A stretch of DNA of 64,000 bases from Pseudomonas azotoformans (GCF_900103345.1 NZ_LT629702.1:5192501-5256500); one strand, 5' to 3'; shown: positions 27,040-39,586, counted from the first letter of the stretch. The notes: generated by a model from the letters alone, not told the origin. Program-made: numbers and translations.

Positions 27040-27558
27040 GTGCGAAATTTGATTCTTGTAGGACCGATGGGGGCTGGGAAAAGCACCATCGGCCGTTTGC
27101 TGGCCAAAGAGCTGCGCCTGCCGTTCAAAGATTCCGACAAGGAAATTGAATTGCGCACGGGCGCCAATATCCCATGGATCTTCGATAAGGAAGGCGAACT
27201 GGGCTTTCGTGACCGCGAGCAGGCGATGATCGCCGAGCTGTGCGGCTGCGATGGCGTGGTATTGGCGACAGGTGGTGGCGCGGTAATGCGTGACGAGAAC
27301 CGCCGCGCGCTGCATGCCGGTGGTCGGGTGGTCTACCTGCATGCGTCGGTCGAGCAGCAAGTGGGCCGCACCGCCCGTGATCGCAATCGCCCGTTGCTGC
27401 GTACGGCCAACCCGGAGAAAACCCTGCGGGATCTGCTGGCGCTGCGCGATCCGCTGTATCGGGAAATTGCCGATCTGGTGGTAGAAACCGATGAGCGGCC
27501 ACCCCGGATGGTGGTTCTCGACATTCTTGAGCGCCTGCAACGGCTGCCACCCCGTTAA
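27040..27558 (+). CDS. aroK: Shikimate kinase I
   Basis: 172 residues from GTG 27040, four bases after pilQ, with only a weak GAG upstream. Phosphorylates shikimate at the 3-hydroxyl in the chorismate pathway. Walker [10 protein letters not shown] (8-16), substrate residues Asp31/Asp33 (KDSDKEIE) and Arg57 (FRDRE), glycine-rich ATGGGAV, and lid Arg in RNRPLL. Clustered with aroB as in E. coli and P. aeruginosa. Confidence 0.97.
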   Translation: MRNLILVGPMGAGKSTIGRLLAKELRLPFKDSDKEIELRTGANIPWIFDKEGELGFRDREQAMIAELCGCDGVVLATGGGAVMRDENRRALHAGGRVVYLHASVEQQVGRTARDRNRPLLRTANPEKTLRDLLALRDPLYREIADLVVETDERPPRMVVLDILERLQRLPPR

Positions 27559-27597
27559 AGCCAGGCACGAAATGCGCTATTCTCGGCGGCGCGCCAA

Positions 27598-27649
27598 CAC
27601 CTCTCAAGGTGTGGCGTAGAGCCATCAGGCAACGTCAGCGTTTGACGTT
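27598..27649 (+). promoter_or_regulatory. Two hairpins in the aroK-aroB spacer
   Basis: CACCT-CTCA-AGGTG (27598-27611) and AACGTCA-GCGTT-TGACGTT (27631-27649) lie in the 125-base gap upstream of aroB. Neither has a T-tract. They could tune aroB translation or mRNA stability; the role is unknown. Confidence 0.35.
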
Positions 27650-27683
27650 ACCGGTCGTCAATACATTTTCAACGCGGGGACAC

Positions 27684-28784
27684 ATGCAGACACTTAAGGT
27701 CGATCTAGGCGAGCGCAGCTACCCGATCCATATTGGCGAAGGTCTGCTGGACCAGCCCGAGTTGCTCGTACCGCATATTGCCGGGCGGCAAGTGGCGATC
27801 ATCTCCAATGAAACGGTCGCGCCGCTGTATCTTGAGCGTCTGAGCCGCAGCCTAGCGGCGTACTCCGTTATTTCTGTGATCCTGCCCGACGGCGAGGCCC
27901 ACAAGAACTGGGAAACCCTGCAACTGATCTTTGATGGCCTGCTGACTGCACGCCATGACCGCCGCACCACGGTGATCGCTCTGGGCGGCGGTGTGATCGG
28001 CGACATGGCCGGTTTTGCCGCGGCCTGCTACCAGCGTGGCGTGGACTTTATCCAGGTGCCGACCACCCTGCTGTCCCAGGTCGATTCGTCAGTGGGCGGC
28101 AAGACCGGCATCAACCACCCGCTGGGTAAGAACATGGTTGGCGCGTTCTACCAGCCGCAAGCCGTGCTGATCGACACCGCGACCCTCAACACCTTGCCGC
28201 CGCGCGAGCTGTCGGCGGGCCTGGCGGAAGTCATCAAGTACGGGCTGATCTGCGACGAACCGTTCCTGACCTGGCTCGAAGAGCATGTCGACGCGTTGCG
28301 CAATCTGGACCAGGCCGCACTCACCGAAGCTATTTCCCGCTCTTGCGCCGCCAAGGCGCTGGTGGTGAATGCCGACGAGCGGGAGTCCGGCGTACGGGCC
28401 ACCTTGAACCTGGGCCACACCTTCGGCCATGCGATCGAAACGCACATGGGCTATGGTGTGTGGTTGCATGGCGAGGCCGTGGCAGCTGGCACGGTGATGG
28501 CATTGGACATGTCGCAGCGCCTGGGCTGGATCAGCGCCCAGGAGCGTGACCGTGGCATCCGCCTGTTCCAGCGCGCCGGTTTGCCGGTGATTCCGCCTGA
28601 AGAGATGACCGAGGCAGATTTCCTCGAACATATGGCAATAGACAAGAAAGTGATCGACGGTCGACTGCGACTGGTGCTGCTACGCCACATGGGCGAGGCG
28701 GTGGTGACCGACGATTATCCGAAAGAGATTTTACAGGCCACGCTGGGAGCGGATTACCGCGCCCTGGCCCAGCTTAAAGGTTAA
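27684..28784 (+). CDS. aroB: 3-Dehydroquinate synthase
   Basis: 366 residues from ATG 27684 (GGGGA just upstream; the open frame back to 27609 is unsupported). Converts DAHP to 3-dehydroquinate, second step of the shikimate pathway, NAD+- and metal-dependent. NAD-binding [16 protein letters not shown], substrate region [17 protein letters not shown], and metal ligands in [16 protein letters not shown]. Ten bases separate it from the damX-like gene. Confidence 0.98.
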   Translation: MQTLKVDLGERSYPIHIGEGLLDQPELLVPHIAGRQVAIISNETVAPLYLERLSRSLAAYSVISVILPDGEAHKNWETLQLIFDGLLTARHDRRTTVIALGGGVIGDMAGFAAACYQRGVDFIQVPTTLLSQVDSSVGGKTGINHPLGKNMVGAFYQPQAVLIDTATLNTLPPRELSAGLAEVIKYGLICDEPFLTWLEEHVDALRNLDQAALTEAISRSCAAKALVVNADERESGVRATLNLGHTFGHAIETHMGYGVWLHGEAVAAGTVMALDMSQRLGWISAQERDRGIRLFQRAGLPVIPPEEMTEADFLEHMAIDKKVIDGRLRLVLLRHMGEAVVTDDYPKEILQATLGADYRALAQLKG

Positions 28785-28794
28785 TAAGATCCCG

Positions 28795-30354
28795 ATGACT
28801 AGTTTGCATGCCGACGAGGCGTTCCTCGGCCATTACCAGTTAAGCCACGACCCCTTTGCTCCACGGGTGCCTGGTTTCAAATTTTTCCCGGCCCAGCGCA
28901 AGCCAGTGCTCGGCCAACTGCACCACCTCGCGCGCTACAGCCAGTTGCTGCTGGTCGTGACCGGCCCGTTGGGCAGCGGCAAGACCCTGCTGCGCCAGGC
29001 CCTGGTGGCCAGCACCAACAAGCAGTCGGTCCAGAGTGTGGTGGTATCCGCCCGTGGTGCCGGTGATGCGGCGGGCGTGTTGCGCCAGGTCGCCCAGGCA
29101 CTGGACGTGGCCACGGCTGAGCCGAACGCGATCCTCAAGCAGGTGGTACAGCTGGGCCTGACCGGCCAGGAAGTCTACCTGCTGGTGGATGATGCCGAGC
29201 AGCTCGACGAATCCGCCCTCGAAGCGCTGCTGGCGCTGGCGGCGGGCACGCCGGAAGGCCGTCCGCATGTATTCCTGTTCGGTGAGTCGTCGCTGATCGC
29301 CGACCTGGAGCAGATCAGCGGTGATCAGGAGCTGTTCCACGTCATCGAGCTGCAGCCGTACGAAGAGGAAGAAACCCGCGAATACCTGGCTCAACGCCTG
29401 GAAGGTGCAGGGGCGGGTATCGAACTTTTCTCCGCTCAACAGATCTCTGATATTCACGAAAGCTCCGACGGCTGGCCTGGCACCATCAACCAGGTTGCCC
29501 GCGATGCCATGATCGAAGCCATGATTGCCAGCCGCACCGCGGTCAAGCGTCCAAAGATGGGGTTCACTATGCCTAAGAAACACGTATTGGCTATTTCCGC
29601 CGTTGTTGTGGTCGCTGTTGCCGCCGCCTGGTTGATTCCGGGCCGCAGCAAGGCGCCGACCACCGCCGGTGCGCCAACCGAGCAGGCGCAATTGCCACTG
29701 GGCAAACCCACGCCAAATGTTGAGTTCGCCAATTCCGGCCAACCGACCAACCTGCCGATGGTCGGCCAGCCTGTCATGCGTGGCCCGCTCGCCGAAGAAG
29801 CCGGTGGCATTTCCGAAGGTGACGACGGCGTGCCGGTTGAAGGTTCCAGCGCAACACCGCCGACCGTCACGACCACTGCACCACCTGCTGGCGTGCCAGC
29901 CGGTCAGCCAGCGGCAAAACCAACGCCGGCACCGACTGTTGCAACCGCCAAGCCTGCGCCCGTGACCAAGCCGGTCGCGCCTGCGCCAGCTGCCAAGCCA
30001 GCACCAGCAGCGGCCGCCAAGCCTGCTGAAAAACCGGCTGCCACCGTGGCCAAGGCCGGTGCTGCGGGTAGCGGTTGGTATGGCAGCCAGCCTTCGGGCA
30101 ACTTCGTGGTGCAGATCCTCGGCACCAGCTCTGAAGCCAATGCCCAGGCGTTCGTCAAAGAGCAGGGCGGCGAGTACCGTTATTTCAAGAAAGTGCTCAA
30201 CGGCAAGCCTCTCTACGTGATCACCTATGGCAGTTTCTCCAGCCGTGCAGCGGCTGATTCTGCCATCAAGGCCTTGCCAGCGAAGGTTCAGGCTGGTAAA
30301 CCTTGGCCTCGCACTGTTGCCAGCGTTCAACAAGAACTCGCAACAACTCGCTGA
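28795..30354 (+). CDS. DamX-like AAA-ATPase/SPOR septal protein
   Basis: 519 residues. N-terminal cytoplasmic ExeA-like AAA domain (~1-250) with Walker A VTGPLGSGKTLLRQAL and Walker B VYLLVDDAEQLDE. One transmembrane helix (~264-282, LAISAVVVVAVAAAWLIPG). A long Ala/Pro/Lys-rich periplasmic linker (~290-425, repeated KPAP-type units). C-terminal SPOR domain (~435-515: FVVQILGTSSEANAQAFV, LYVITYGSF). In E. coli damX is also directly after aroB, and DamX localises to the division septum through its SPOR domain. E. coli DamX lacks an obvious ATPase with this length, so function is inferred. Confidence 0.85.
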   Translation: MTSLHADEAFLGHYQLSHDPFAPRVPGFKFFPAQRKPVLGQLHHLARYSQLLLVVTGPLGSGKTLLRQALVASTNKQSVQSVVVSARGAGDAAGVLRQVAQALDVATAEPNAILKQVVQLGLTGQEVYLLVDDAEQLDESALEALLALAAGTPEGRPHVFLFGESSLIADLEQISGDQELFHVIELQPYEEEETREYLAQRLEGAGAGIELFSAQQISDIHESSDGWPGTINQVARDAMIEAMIASRTAVKRPKMGFTMPKKHVLAISAVVVVAVAAAWLIPGRSKAPTTAGAPTEQAQLPLGKPTPNVEFANSGQPTNLPMVGQPVMRGPLAEEAGGISEGDDGVPVEGSSATPPTVTTTAPPAGVPAGQPAAKPTPAPTVATAKPAPVTKPVAPAPAAKPAPAAAAKPAEKPAATVAKAGAAGSGWYGSQPSGNFVVQILGTSSEANAQAFVKEQGGEYRYFKKVLNGKPLYVITYGSFSSRAAADSAIKALPAKVQAGKPWPRTVASVQQELATTR

Positions 30355-30564
30355 AGATCAGGCGGCCTTACCCAGGCCGCCCTCCCGGCACCTCAAAAAA
30401 ACTACAACAGCGTGCAGCCCTGAAGGCCGCGCGCTTTGTGGTGTCTGCGTCACAGTGGCTTTTGAGTCGTAGCGGTCAGAATTAAAAAAGTTTTGACTAG
30501 CACAGCATATCGCTTTAAACCTTTCATAAATGCGACATAGATTTGCGACATTTCGTCGCTAAAT
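30355..30564. other. damX-gltB spacer
   Basis: The ~350-base gap starts with a hairpin GGCGGCC-ttaccca-GGCCGCC (30361-30381) just after damX; it lacks a T-tract, so it is a weak terminator at best. The remainder up to the gltB promoter at 30565 shows no gene. Confidence 0.5.
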
Positions 30565-30593
30565 TTGTGAGCGTCTGTGTCGGTGTGTACAAT
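30565..30593 (+). promoter_or_regulatory. Sigma-70 promoter of gltBD
   Basis: TTGTGA (30565-30570), a 17-base spacer, TACAAT (30588-30593). Predicted leader is ~105 bases to the gltB ATG and contains GCCGGCGTACGTTCGGCG, an imperfect stem. Confidence 0.6.
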
Positions 30594-30704
30594 GACCTCC
30601 CTTTTGCCCCCGCTAAGCCGGCGTACGTTCGGCGTGGAAGGTAACCGGTTGAATTGAAAAGAAATTTGCCTCGAAATAAGAGGCAGCCTGGTGAGAAAGT
30701 GTCT

Positions 30705-33700
30705 ATGAAAGCAGGTCTGTACCAACCCGATGAATTCAAGGATAACTGCGGTTTCGGCCTGATAGCCCATATGCAGGGCGAGCCCAGTCATACCCTTCTG
30801 CAAACGGCCATCGAGGCCCTGACCTGCATGACCCACCGCGGTGGGATCAACGCCGATGGCAAGACCGGTGACGGCTGCGGCTTGCTGATTCAAAAGCCCG
30901 ACCTGTTCCTGCGCGCTGTCGCAAAAGAGCAATTTGCGGTCGACCTGCCCAAGCAGTACGCGGTGGGCATGGTGTTCTTCAACCAGGACCCGGTCAAAGC
31001 CGAAGCCGCTCGCGAGAACATGAACCGCGAGATCCTGGCTGCCGGCCTGCAACTCGTCGGCTGGCGCAAAGTGCCGATCGACACCAGCGTACTCGGCCGC
31101 CTGGCCCTGGAGCGCCTGCCGCAGATCGAGCAAGTGTTCATTGCAGGCGATGGCCTGAGCGACCAGGACATGGCGATCAAGCTGTTCACGTCGCGTCGTC
31201 GCTCGTCCGTGGCCAACGCCGCCGACACCGACCACTACATCTGCAGCTTTTCCCACAAGACCATCATTTATAAAGGCCTGATGATGCCGGCGGATCTCAC
31301 CGCCTTCTATCCGGACCTGAGCGATGAGCGCCTGCAAACCGCAATCTGCGTGTTCCACCAGCGCTTCTCCACCAACACCCTGCCGAAATGGCCGCTGGCC
31401 CAGCCATTCCGCTTCCTCGCCCACAACGGCGAGATCAACACCATCACCGGCAACCGCAACTGGGCCGTGGCCCGTCGCACCAAGTTTGCCAACGACCTGA
31501 TGGACCTGGAAGAGCTCGGCCCGCTGGTCAACCGTGTGGGTTCCGACTCCTCCAGCATGGACAACATGCTCGAACTGATGGTCACCGGCGGCATCGACCT
31601 GTTCCGTGGCGTGCGCATGATCATTCCGCCAGCGTGGCAGAACGTCGAGACCATGGACCCGGACCTGCGTGCATTCTACGAGTACAACTCGATGCACATG
31701 GAGCCGTGGGACGGCCCGGCCGGTGTCGTGATGACCGACGGCCGCTACGCGGTGTGCCTGCTCGACCGTAACGGTCTGCGCCCGGCGCGTTGGGTCACCA
31801 CCACCAACGGTTTCATCACCCTCGCGTCGGAAATCGGCGTGTGGGACTACAAACCCGAAGACGTCATCGCCAAAGGCCGCGTGGGCCCGGGCCAGATCCT
31901 GGCCGTGGACACCGAAACCGGGCAGATCCTCGACACCGACGCCATCGACAACCGCTTGAAGTCCCGTCATCCGTACAAGCAATGGCTGCGCAAGAACGCC
32001 CTGCGCATCCAGGCGACCATGGAAGACAACGACCACGGTTCGGCGTTCTACGACGTCGATCAGCTCAAGCAATACATGAAGATGTACCAGGTCACGTTCG
32101 AAGAGCGCGACCAGGTGCTGCGTCCGCTCGGCGAGCAAGGCTACGAGGCGGTCGGCTCCATGGGCGACGACACGCCGATGGCCGTGCTGTCCCAGCGCGT
32201 GCGCACGCCGTACGACTATTTCCGCCAGCAGTTCGCCCAGGTGACCAACCCACCGATCGACCCGCTGCGCGAAGCCATCGTGATGTCCCTGGAAGTCTGC
32301 CTCGGTGCCGAACGCAACATCTTCCAGGAATCGCCTGAGCACGCCTCTCGTGTGATCCTCAGCTCGCCGGTCGTGTCTCCGGCCAAGTGGCGCTCGTTGA
32401 TGACCCTGGAGCGTCCAGGCTTCGACCGCCAGATCATCGACCTGAACTACGACGAAAGCCTCGGCCTTGAAGCCGCGGTGCGCAACGTCGCCGACCAGGC
32501 TGAAGAAGCCGTGCGGGCCGGTCGTACCCAGATCGTCCTGACCGACCGCCACATCGCGCCGGGCAAGCTGCCGATCCACGCCTCGCTGGCGACTGGCGCA
32601 GTGCACCACCGCCTGACCGAAAAAGGCCTGCGCTGCGACTCCAACATCCTTGTGGAAACCGCCACCGCCCGCGACCCGCACCACTTTGCGGTGTTGATCG
32701 GCTTCGGCGCCTCGGCGGTGTACCCGTTCCTTGCGTACGAAGTGCTGGGTGACCTGATCCGTACCGGTGAAGTACTGGGCGACCTCTATGAGGTGTTCAA
32801 GAACTACCGTAAGGGCATCACCAAGGGCCTGCTGAAGATCCTGTCGAAGATGGGCATCTCCACCGTCACGTCCTATCGCGGTGCGCAACTGTTCGAAGCC
32901 ATCGGCCTGTCCGAAGAAGTTTGCGAGCTGAGCTTCCGTGGCGTCCCGAGCCGTATCAAGGGCGCGCGTTTTGTCGACATCGAAGCCGAGCAGAAAGCTT
33001 TGGCAGCCGAAGCCTGGAGTGCGCGCAAGCCGATCCAGCAAGGCGGCCTGCTCAAGTTCGTGCACGGTGGCGAATACCACGCGTACAACCCGGACGTGGT
33101 CAACACCCTGCAAGCCGCCGTGCAGCAGGGCGACTACGCCAAGTTCAAGGAATACACCTCGCTGGTGGATAACCGCCCGGTGTCGATGATCCGCGACCTG
33201 TTCAAGGTGAAGACCCTGGACACGCCGATGGACATCAGCGAAGTCGAGCCGCTGGAGTCGATCCTCAAGCGCTTTGACTCCGCCGGTATTTCCCTGGGCG
33301 CCTTGTCGCCCGAGGCTCATGAAGCCCTGGCCGAAGCCATGAACCGCCTGGGTGCGCGTTCCAACTCCGGCGAAGGCGGTGAAGACCCGGCGCGCTACGG
33401 CACCATCAAGAGCTCGAAAATCAAGCAGGTGGCGACTGGTCGTTTCGGCGTGACCCCGGAATACCTGGTCAACGCCGAAGTGCTGCAGATCAAGGTTGCC
33501 CAGGGCGCCAAGCCGGGTGAAGGCGGTCAACTGCCGGGCGGCAAGGTCAACGGTCTGATCGCCAAGCTGCGTTACGCAGTGCCGGGCGTGACCCTGATCT
33601 CGCCGCCGCCGCACCACGACATCTATTCGATCGAAGACTTGTCGCAGCTGATTTTCGACCTGAAACAAGTCAACCCGCAGGCGCTGGTCTCGGTGAAGCT

Positions 33701-35150
33701 GGTGGCAGAAGCCGGCGTGGGTACTATCGCCGCCGGTGTGGCCAAGGCCTATGCCGACCTGATCACCATCTCCGGCTACGACGGTGGCACCGGCGCTTCG
33801 CCGCTGACCTCCATCAAGTACGCCGGTGCGCCGTGGGAACTCGGCCTGGCCGAAACCCACCAGACCCTGCGCGGCAACGACCTGCGCGGCAAGGTGCGGG
33901 TGCAGACCGACGGCGGCCTGAAAACCGGCCTCGACGTGATCAAGGCCGCGATCCTCGGCGCCGAAAGCTTCGGCTTCGGTACTGCGCCGATGATCGCCCT
34001 GGGCTGCAAATACCTGCGCATCTGCCACCTGAACAACTGCGCCACCGGCGTCGCCACTCAGAACGAGAAGCTGCGCAAGGATCACTACATCGGCACCGTC
34101 GACATGGTGGTGAATTTCTTCACCTATGTCGCCGAAGAGACCCGTGAGTGGCTGGCCAAGCTGGGCGTGCGTTCGCTGGAAGAGCTGATCGGGCGTACCG
34201 ATCTGCTGGAAATCCTCGAAGGCCAGACCGCCAAGCAGAACCACCTGGACCTGACGCCGCTGTTGGGCAGCGATCACATCCCGGCCGACAAACCGCAGTT
34301 CTGTGGCGTGGACCGCAACCCGCCGTTCGACAAGGGCCTGTTGGCCGAGAAGATGGTCGACATGGCAGGCGGTGCGATCAACGACGCCAGCGGTGGCGAA
34401 TTCGCCCTGGATATCTGCAACTGCGACCGTTCCATCGGTGCACGCATCTCCGGCGAAATCGCGCGCAAGCACGGCAACCAGGGCATGGCCAAAGCGCCGA
34501 TCACCTTCCGCTTCAAGGGCACCGCGGGCCAGAGCTTCGGCGTGTGGAACGCCGGCGGCCTGCACATGTACCTGGAAGGCGACGCCAACGACTACGTGGG
34601 CAAGGGCATGACCGGCGGCAAGCTGGTGATCGTTCCGCCCAAAGGCAGCGTGTACAAGACCCAGGACAGTGCCATCATCGGCAACACCTGCTTGTACGGC
34701 GCCACCGGTGGCAAGCTGTTCGCCGCCGGTACCGCCGGTGAGCGTTTCGCCGTGCGTAACTCCGGTGCCCACACCGTGGTGGAAGGCACCGGCGATCACT
34801 GCTGCGAGTACATGACCGGGGGCTTTGTCGCGGTACTGGGCAAGACCGGTTACAACTTCGGTTCGGGCATGACCGGCGGTTTCGCCTATGTGCTCGACCA
34901 GGACAACACCTTCGTCGACAAGGTCAACCACGAGTTGGTCGAGATCCAGCGGATCAGCGGCGAAGCCATGGAGTCCTACCGGAACCACTTGCAGCACGTG
35001 CTGGACGAGTACGTCGAGGAGACCGGCAGCGAATGGGGTCGTAACCTCGCCGAAAACCTCGATGATTACCTGCGTCGTTTCTGGCTGGTCAAGCCCAAGG
35101 CTGCCAACCTGAAATCGTTGCTTTCCAGCATCCGTGCCAACCCGCAGTGA
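30705..35150 (+). CDS. gltB: Glutamate synthase (NADPH) large subunit
   Basis: 1481 residues from ATG 30705 (GAGAAAG upstream). A short propeptide of 14 residues precedes the catalytic Cys15 ([11 protein letters not shown]) of the Ntn-type glutaminase domain. Then the central domain, the FMN-binding synthase domain ([31 protein letters not shown]), the 3Fe-4S Cys cluster [15 protein letters not shown], and the C-terminal GXGXG beta-helix ([17 protein letters not shown]). With GltD it makes two glutamates from glutamine and 2-oxoglutarate, the main ammonia-assimilation route with GlnA. Confidence 0.99.
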   Translation: MKAGLYQPDEFKDNCGFGLIAHMQGEPSHTLLQTAIEALTCMTHRGGINADGKTGDGCGLLIQKPDLFLRAVAKEQFAVDLPKQYAVGMVFFNQDPVKAEAARENMNREILAAGLQLVGWRKVPIDTSVLGRLALERLPQIEQVFIAGDGLSDQDMAIKLFTSRRRSSVANAADTDHYICSFSHKTIIYKGLMMPADLTAFYPDLSDERLQTAICVFHQRFSTNTLPKWPLAQPFRFLAHNGEINTITGNRNWAVARRTKFANDLMDLEELGPLVNRVGSDSSSMDNMLELMVTGGIDLFRGVRMIIPPAWQNVETMDPDLRAFYEYNSMHMEPWDGPAGVVMTDGRYAVCLLDRNGLRPARWVTTTNGFITLASEIGVWDYKPEDVIAKGRVGPGQILAVDTETGQILDTDAIDNRLKSRHPYKQWLRKNALRIQATMEDNDHGSAFYDVDQLKQYMKMYQVTFEERDQVLRPLGEQGYEAVGSMGDDTPMAVLSQRVRTPYDYFRQQFAQVTNPPIDPLREAIVMSLEVCLGAERNIFQESPEHASRVILSSPVVSPAKWRSLMTLERPGFDRQIIDLNYDESLGLEAAVRNVADQAEEAVRAGRTQIVLTDRHIAPGKLPIHASLATGAVHHRLTEKGLRCDSNILVETATARDPHHFAVLIGFGASAVYPFLAYEVLGDLIRTGEVLGDLYEVFKNYRKGITKGLLKILSKMGISTVTSYRGAQLFEAIGLSEEVCELSFRGVPSRIKGARFVDIEAEQKALAAEAWSARKPIQQGGLLKFVHGGEYHAYNPDVVNTLQAAVQQGDYAKFKEYTSLVDNRPVSMIRDLFKVKTLDTPMDISEVEPLESILKRFDSAGISLGALSPEAHEALAEAMNRLGARSNSGEGGEDPARYGTIKSSKIKQVATGRFGVTPEYLVNAEVLQIKVAQGAKPGEGGQLPGGKVNGLIAKLRYAVPGVTLISPPPHHDIYSIEDLSQLIFDLKQVNPQALVSVKLVAEAGVGTIAAGVAKAYADLITISGYDGGTGASPLTSIKYAGAPWELGLAETHQTLRGNDLRGKVRVQTDGGLKTGLDVIKAAILGAESFGFGTAPMIALGCKYLRICHLNNCATGVATQNEKLRKDHYIGTVDMVVNFFTYVAEETREWLAKLGVRSLEELIGRTDLLEILEGQTAKQNHLDLTPLLGSDHIPADKPQFCGVDRNPPFDKGLLAEKMVDMAGGAINDASGGEFALDICNCDRSIGARISGEIARKHGNQGMAKAPITFRFKGTAGQSFGVWNAGGLHMYLEGDANDYVGKGMTGGKLVIVPPKGSVYKTQDSAIIGNTCLYGATGGKLFAAGTAGERFAVRNSGAHTVVEGTGDHCCEYMTGGFVAVLGKTGYNFGSGMTGGFAYVLDQDNTFVDKVNHELVEIQRISGEAMESYRNHLQHVLDEYVEETGSEWGRNLAENLDDYLRRFWLVKPKAANLKSLLSSIRANPQ

Positions 35151-35173
35151 TATGCGCCTGAAGAGTTTGATGA

Positions 35174-36601
<1,428 letters not shown>

Positions 36602-36628
36602 CCCCGTTCAGGCTGAAATGCGGTCAAA

Positions 36629-36723
36629 CATGTGGGAGGGGGCTTGCCCCCGATAGCGGTGGTTCAGTTACAGATATTGAGACTGACACACTGCAATCGG
36701 GGGCAAGCCCCCTCCCACATTTG
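36629..36723. repeat. REPIN (paired inverted REP)
   Basis: Arms CATGTGGGAGGGGGCTTGCC and complement, centre ~45 bases, 28 bases after gltD. Confidence 0.92.
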
Positions 36724-36768
36724 TTTTGCGGTGTGTTCAAGCTACCGCGACAAATTGACCCGATAGAC

Positions 36769-36796
36769 AAAAGGCACGGCTCATACCGTGCCTTTT
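36769..36796 (+). terminator. Rho-independent terminator downstream of gltBD
   Basis: AAAAGGCACGG-ctcata-CCGTGCCTTTT, an 11-bp stem with flanking A and T runs; marks the end of the gltBD transcript, ~45 bases before hemE. Confidence 0.8.
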
Positions 36797-36843
36797 GCGT
36801 CCGGCTCTGAGAAAATGCCCGCACTTTTTTTGCGGATGCCGAC

Positions 36844-37911
36844 ATGACTGCCCTCAAGAACGACCGTTTCCTTCGTGCCCTGCTCAAGCAACCCGTGGAC
36901 GTCACCCCTGTTTGGATGATGCGCCAGGCCGGTCGCTACCTGCCGGAATACCGCGCCAGTCGCGCCAACGCCGGCGATTTCATGAGCCTGTGCATGAACC
37001 CGGAGTTCGCCTGCGAAGTCACCATGCAGCCGCTGGACCGCTACCCACAACTGGACGCGGCCATCCTTTTCTCCGACATCCTCACCATTCCTGATGCCAT
37101 GGGGCAGGGCCTGTACTTCGAAACCGGCGAAGGCCCGCGTTTCAAGAAAGTCGTCAGCACCCTGGCCGATATCGAAGCCCTGCCGATCCCGGATCCGCAC
37201 AAAGACCTGGGTTACGTGATGGACGCCGTCAGCACCATCCGCCGCGAGCTTAACGGCCGTGTGCCGCTGATCGGCTTCTCCGGCAGCCCCTGGACCCTGG
37301 CCACCTACATGGTCGAAGGCGGCTCGTCGAAAGACTTCCGCAAGACTAAGGCCATGCTCTACGACAACCCGCAAGCCATGCACCTGCTGCTGGACAAGCT
37401 GGCGCAGTCGGTCACGTCCTACCTCAACGGCCAGATCATGGCCGGCGCCCAGGCGGTTCAGATCTTCGACACCTGGGGCGGCAACCTCTCGGCGGCGGCG
37501 TACCAGGAGTTCTCCCTGGCCTACATGCGCAAGATCGTCAGCGGCCTGATCCGCGAGCACGAAGGCCGCAAGGTGCCGGTGATCCTGTTCACCAAAGGTG
37601 GCGGCCTGTGGCTGGAAAGTATTGCCGACGCCGGTGCCGACGCACTGGGCCTGGACTGGACCTGCGACATTGGCGAAGCTCGCCGTCGCGTTGGCGGCCA
37701 GGTCGCGCTGCAAGGCAACATGGACCCGACCGTGCTGTACGCCAAGCCGGAAGCGATCCGCACCGAAGTCGGCCGCATCCTCGCCAGCTACGGCAAAGGC
37801 AGCGGGCATGTGTTCAACCTGGGTCATGGCATCACCCCGGAAGTGAACCCGGAGCATGCGGGTGCGTTCCTGCGTGCGGTGCATGAGTTGTCGGCGCAGT
37901 ATCACGAGTGA
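36844..37911 (+). CDS. hemE: Uroporphyrinogen decarboxylase
   Basis: 355 residues, normal length. Decarboxylates the four acetate groups of uroporphyrinogen III to coproporphyrinogen III in haem synthesis. The N-terminal signature [15 protein letters not shown] occupies residues 22-36 and the second signature is [17 protein letters not shown]. The catalytic Asp is in [14 protein letters not shown], and the C-terminus has [14 protein letters not shown]. Monocistronic between two terminators. Confidence 0.98.
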   Translation: MTALKNDRFLRALLKQPVDVTPVWMMRQAGRYLPEYRASRANAGDFMSLCMNPEFACEVTMQPLDRYPQLDAAILFSDILTIPDAMGQGLYFETGEGPRFKKVVSTLADIEALPIPDPHKDLGYVMDAVSTIRRELNGRVPLIGFSGSPWTLATYMVEGGSSKDFRKTKAMLYDNPQAMHLLLDKLAQSVTSYLNGQIMAGAQAVQIFDTWGGNLSAAAYQEFSLAYMRKIVSGLIREHEGRKVPVILFTKGGGLWLESIADAGADALGLDWTCDIGEARRRVGGQVALQGNMDPTVLYAKPEAIRTEVGRILASYGKGSGHVFNLGHGITPEVNPEHAGAFLRAVHELSAQYHE

Positions 37912-37924
37912 TTGTTGCCCAATA

Positions 37925-37958
37925 ACAAACGCCCGGTTTATGCCGGGCGTTTTTGTTT
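37925..37958 (+). terminator. Terminator of hemE
   Basis: AACAAACGCCCGG-tttatg-CCGGGCGTTTTTGTT: long perfect stem with a T-run. Confidence 0.9.
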
Positions 37959-37980
37959 GAACTGAGCAGACGTAAGGTGC

Positions 37981-38008
37981 TTGTAATGTCCATCATTGCG
38001 GACATAAT
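37981..38008 (+). promoter_or_regulatory. hipBA promoter with overlapping inverted-repeat operator
   Basis: TTGTAA (37981-37986), 16 bases, CATAAT (38003-38008). Between and overlapping them is ATGTCC-N8-GGACAT (37986-38005), a perfect inverted repeat with the same N8 spacing as the E. coli HipB operator TATCC-N8-GGATA. HipB/HipA binding here would block RNA polymerase. Confidence 0.7.
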
Positions 38009-38046
38009 CAAAATATTGATCTTAAAAGTCCGCTTTGGGTGACATT

Positions 38047-38298
38047 ATGTTGCTGGTTAATCCGCCCGAGCTGGGTGAAAGAATACGACAACTGCGTCGC
38101 GCCAAGGGCTACAGTCAAGCGCAACTGGCGGACCGAGCCAAGTGCAACCGCAAAACCATCATGGACCTTGAAGCCGGAGAAAATGTCGCGATGTATACCG
38201 TATTCAGGGTGATTTCTGCCTTGGGAATGGCATTGGAAGTTGTCGATAAACGCATTGACCTCAAGTCCCTGGCCGATCTGGTGGAGCACGATGAGTAG
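38047..38298 (+). CDS. hipB: HipB-type antitoxin/repressor
   Basis: 83 residues from ATG 38047 (GGGTGA just upstream; TTG 38035 would add four residues). XRE-family helix-turn-helix ERIRQLRRAKGYSQAQLADR and NRKTIMDLEAGENV (~14-55). It binds the operator 40-60 bases upstream and neutralises HipA. Its stop overlaps the hipA start by 8 bases. Size and partner match HipB. Confidence 0.88.
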   Translation: MLLVNPPELGERIRQLRRAKGYSQAQLADRAKCNRKTIMDLEAGENVAMYTVFRVISALGMALEVVDKRIDLKSLADLVEHDE

Positions 38299-39562
38299 GG
38301 TCAAATTGCTCAACGTCGTCACCCCCCAGGGACATTCAGGCGAACTGTCCAAGGGCTCGCAGTTTGCGTTTTCCTATTCGTCGGCTGATGCCGAGCGTGA
38401 GGCATCGCTGGTCATGCCCTACGACCCGACGCCTTCAGTCACCAATGTGCTGCATCCGATTTTCGATATGAACGTACCAGAAGGTTTTCTGGCCGATCAG
38501 ATCAAGCGACGGATGGCCAAGCACATGCAGGTGGATGAGATGCGCCTGTTGTCGATCATCGGGGGGAATCAGATTGGGCGGTTGACGTACCAGAACCCTG
38601 TCGAGGCGTCAGTTCCTATACAGGCTCAGGTGGGGCTCCAGCAAATACTCTCAGCCGATAGCTCCCAGCACGTATTTGAATTTCTGGTGGAAACGTATTT
38701 CGAGTCGGGCATTTCCGGCGTGCAGCCCAAGGTACTGGTGCCCGACCTGGACAAGCTGGCCGGCAACCGTAAAACCATGCTCAGTTCCGATCTGATCGTG
38801 AAGTCTGGCGCCGATGAGTACGCTCACTTGGCCCAGAACGAATTTCTCTGCATGGAAGCTGCCCGCATCGCGGGCATGGAGACCCCACCTTTCTGGTTGT
38901 CCGAAGGGGGGGATCTGTTTGTCATGGAGCGCTTTGACCTGACCCCCTCGGGGCGGCTTGGCTTTGAAGATATGGCCGTGCTGTTGGGGCTCAACAAAGA
39001 TCCCCATGACAATTACAAGTATTCCCAGAGCTACGAAACCCTCGCCGCGGTTATCAATCATGTTTGTGCGCAAGGTGAGCCGCTACGTGAGCTTGAGCGG
39101 TTTTTCTCGTCGGTCTGCTTGTCGGTCATGGTACGTAACGGTGATGCGCACCTGAAAAACTTTGGCGTGATCTACACCCATCCGGGTGCGCGCGAAACGG
39201 TGCAGTTGGCGCCTGTATTCGATGTCACCACTACCACCGTGTATGAAAACTACAACCCCAAGTCCGGTCGTTCATTGGTTGATCGCACCCTGGCAATCAA
39301 ACTGAACAAGGCGAAGACTTACCCGGACCGTCAGCAACTGATGGAGTTTGGCCGTAAGTACTGTGCGGTGGAGAAGCCTGGGGTGATCATCGAGCGAATC
39401 GCAGAGGCGATGTCCGAGGCGCTTGTTACGCATCAGGCTCGCATCGACGCCGAACTGTTTTCGGCGATGCAAACTGAGTGGGACGGGGGACGTGCCATGG
39501 CGCTCCATGATTCGGTATCCACCGGGATGAAGCGAAAACCTGTTGTGAAAAAACCGCTATGA
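38291..39562 (+). CDS. hipA: HipA-type serine/threonine kinase toxin
   Basis: 423 residues from ATG 38291 with GGAG upstream. N-terminal HipA domain (FAFSYSS, ASLVMP, FDMNVPEGFL). The phosphorylatable loop region is SGISGVQPKVL. Kinase core includes the catalytic loop RNGDAHLKNF and metal-binding Asp in APVFDVTTTT. E. coli HipA phosphorylates glutamyl-tRNA synthetase and promotes persistence; the target of this protein is unknown. The C-terminus (MKRKPVVKKPL) is basic and its last codons form the terminator stem. Confidence 0.9.
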   Translation: MSRVKLLNVVTPQGHSGELSKGSQFAFSYSSADAEREASLVMPYDPTPSVTNVLHPIFDMNVPEGFLADQIKRRMAKHMQVDEMRLLSIIGGNQIGRLTYQNPVEASVPIQAQVGLQQILSADSSQHVFEFLVETYFESGISGVQPKVLVPDLDKLAGNRKTMLSSDLIVKSGADEYAHLAQNEFLCMEAARIAGMETPPFWLSEGGDLFVMERFDLTPSGRLGFEDMAVLLGLNKDPHDNYKYSQSYETLAAVINHVCAQGEPLRELERFFSSVCLSVMVRNGDAHLKNFGVIYTHPGARETVQLAPVFDVTTTTVYENYNPKSGRSLVDRTLAIKLNKAKTYPDRQQLMEFGRKYCAVEKPGVIIERIAEAMSEALVTHQARIDAELFSAMQTEWDGGRAMALHDSVSTGMKRKPVVKKPL

Positions 39563-39574
39563 AGCGGTTTTTTC
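39548..39574. terminator. Bidirectional terminator between hipA and the MFS gene
   Basis: AAAAAACCGCT-atg-AAGCGGTTTTTT, overlapping the hipA stop codon; A-run and T-run allow it to end transcripts from both sides. Confidence 0.85.
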
Positions 39575-39586
39575 TTTAACACGACT

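Noticed and set aside
30361..30382. Rho-independent terminator after damX
   Set aside because: The stem is good but no T-run follows; noted only as a hairpin in the spacer.
30450..34997. 1515-residue open frame antisense to gltB
   Set aside because: It is the complement of a highly conserved GC-rich gene; codon-position bias makes long antisense frames common. The translation is Gly/His/Val-rich with no recognisable domain or ribosome site.
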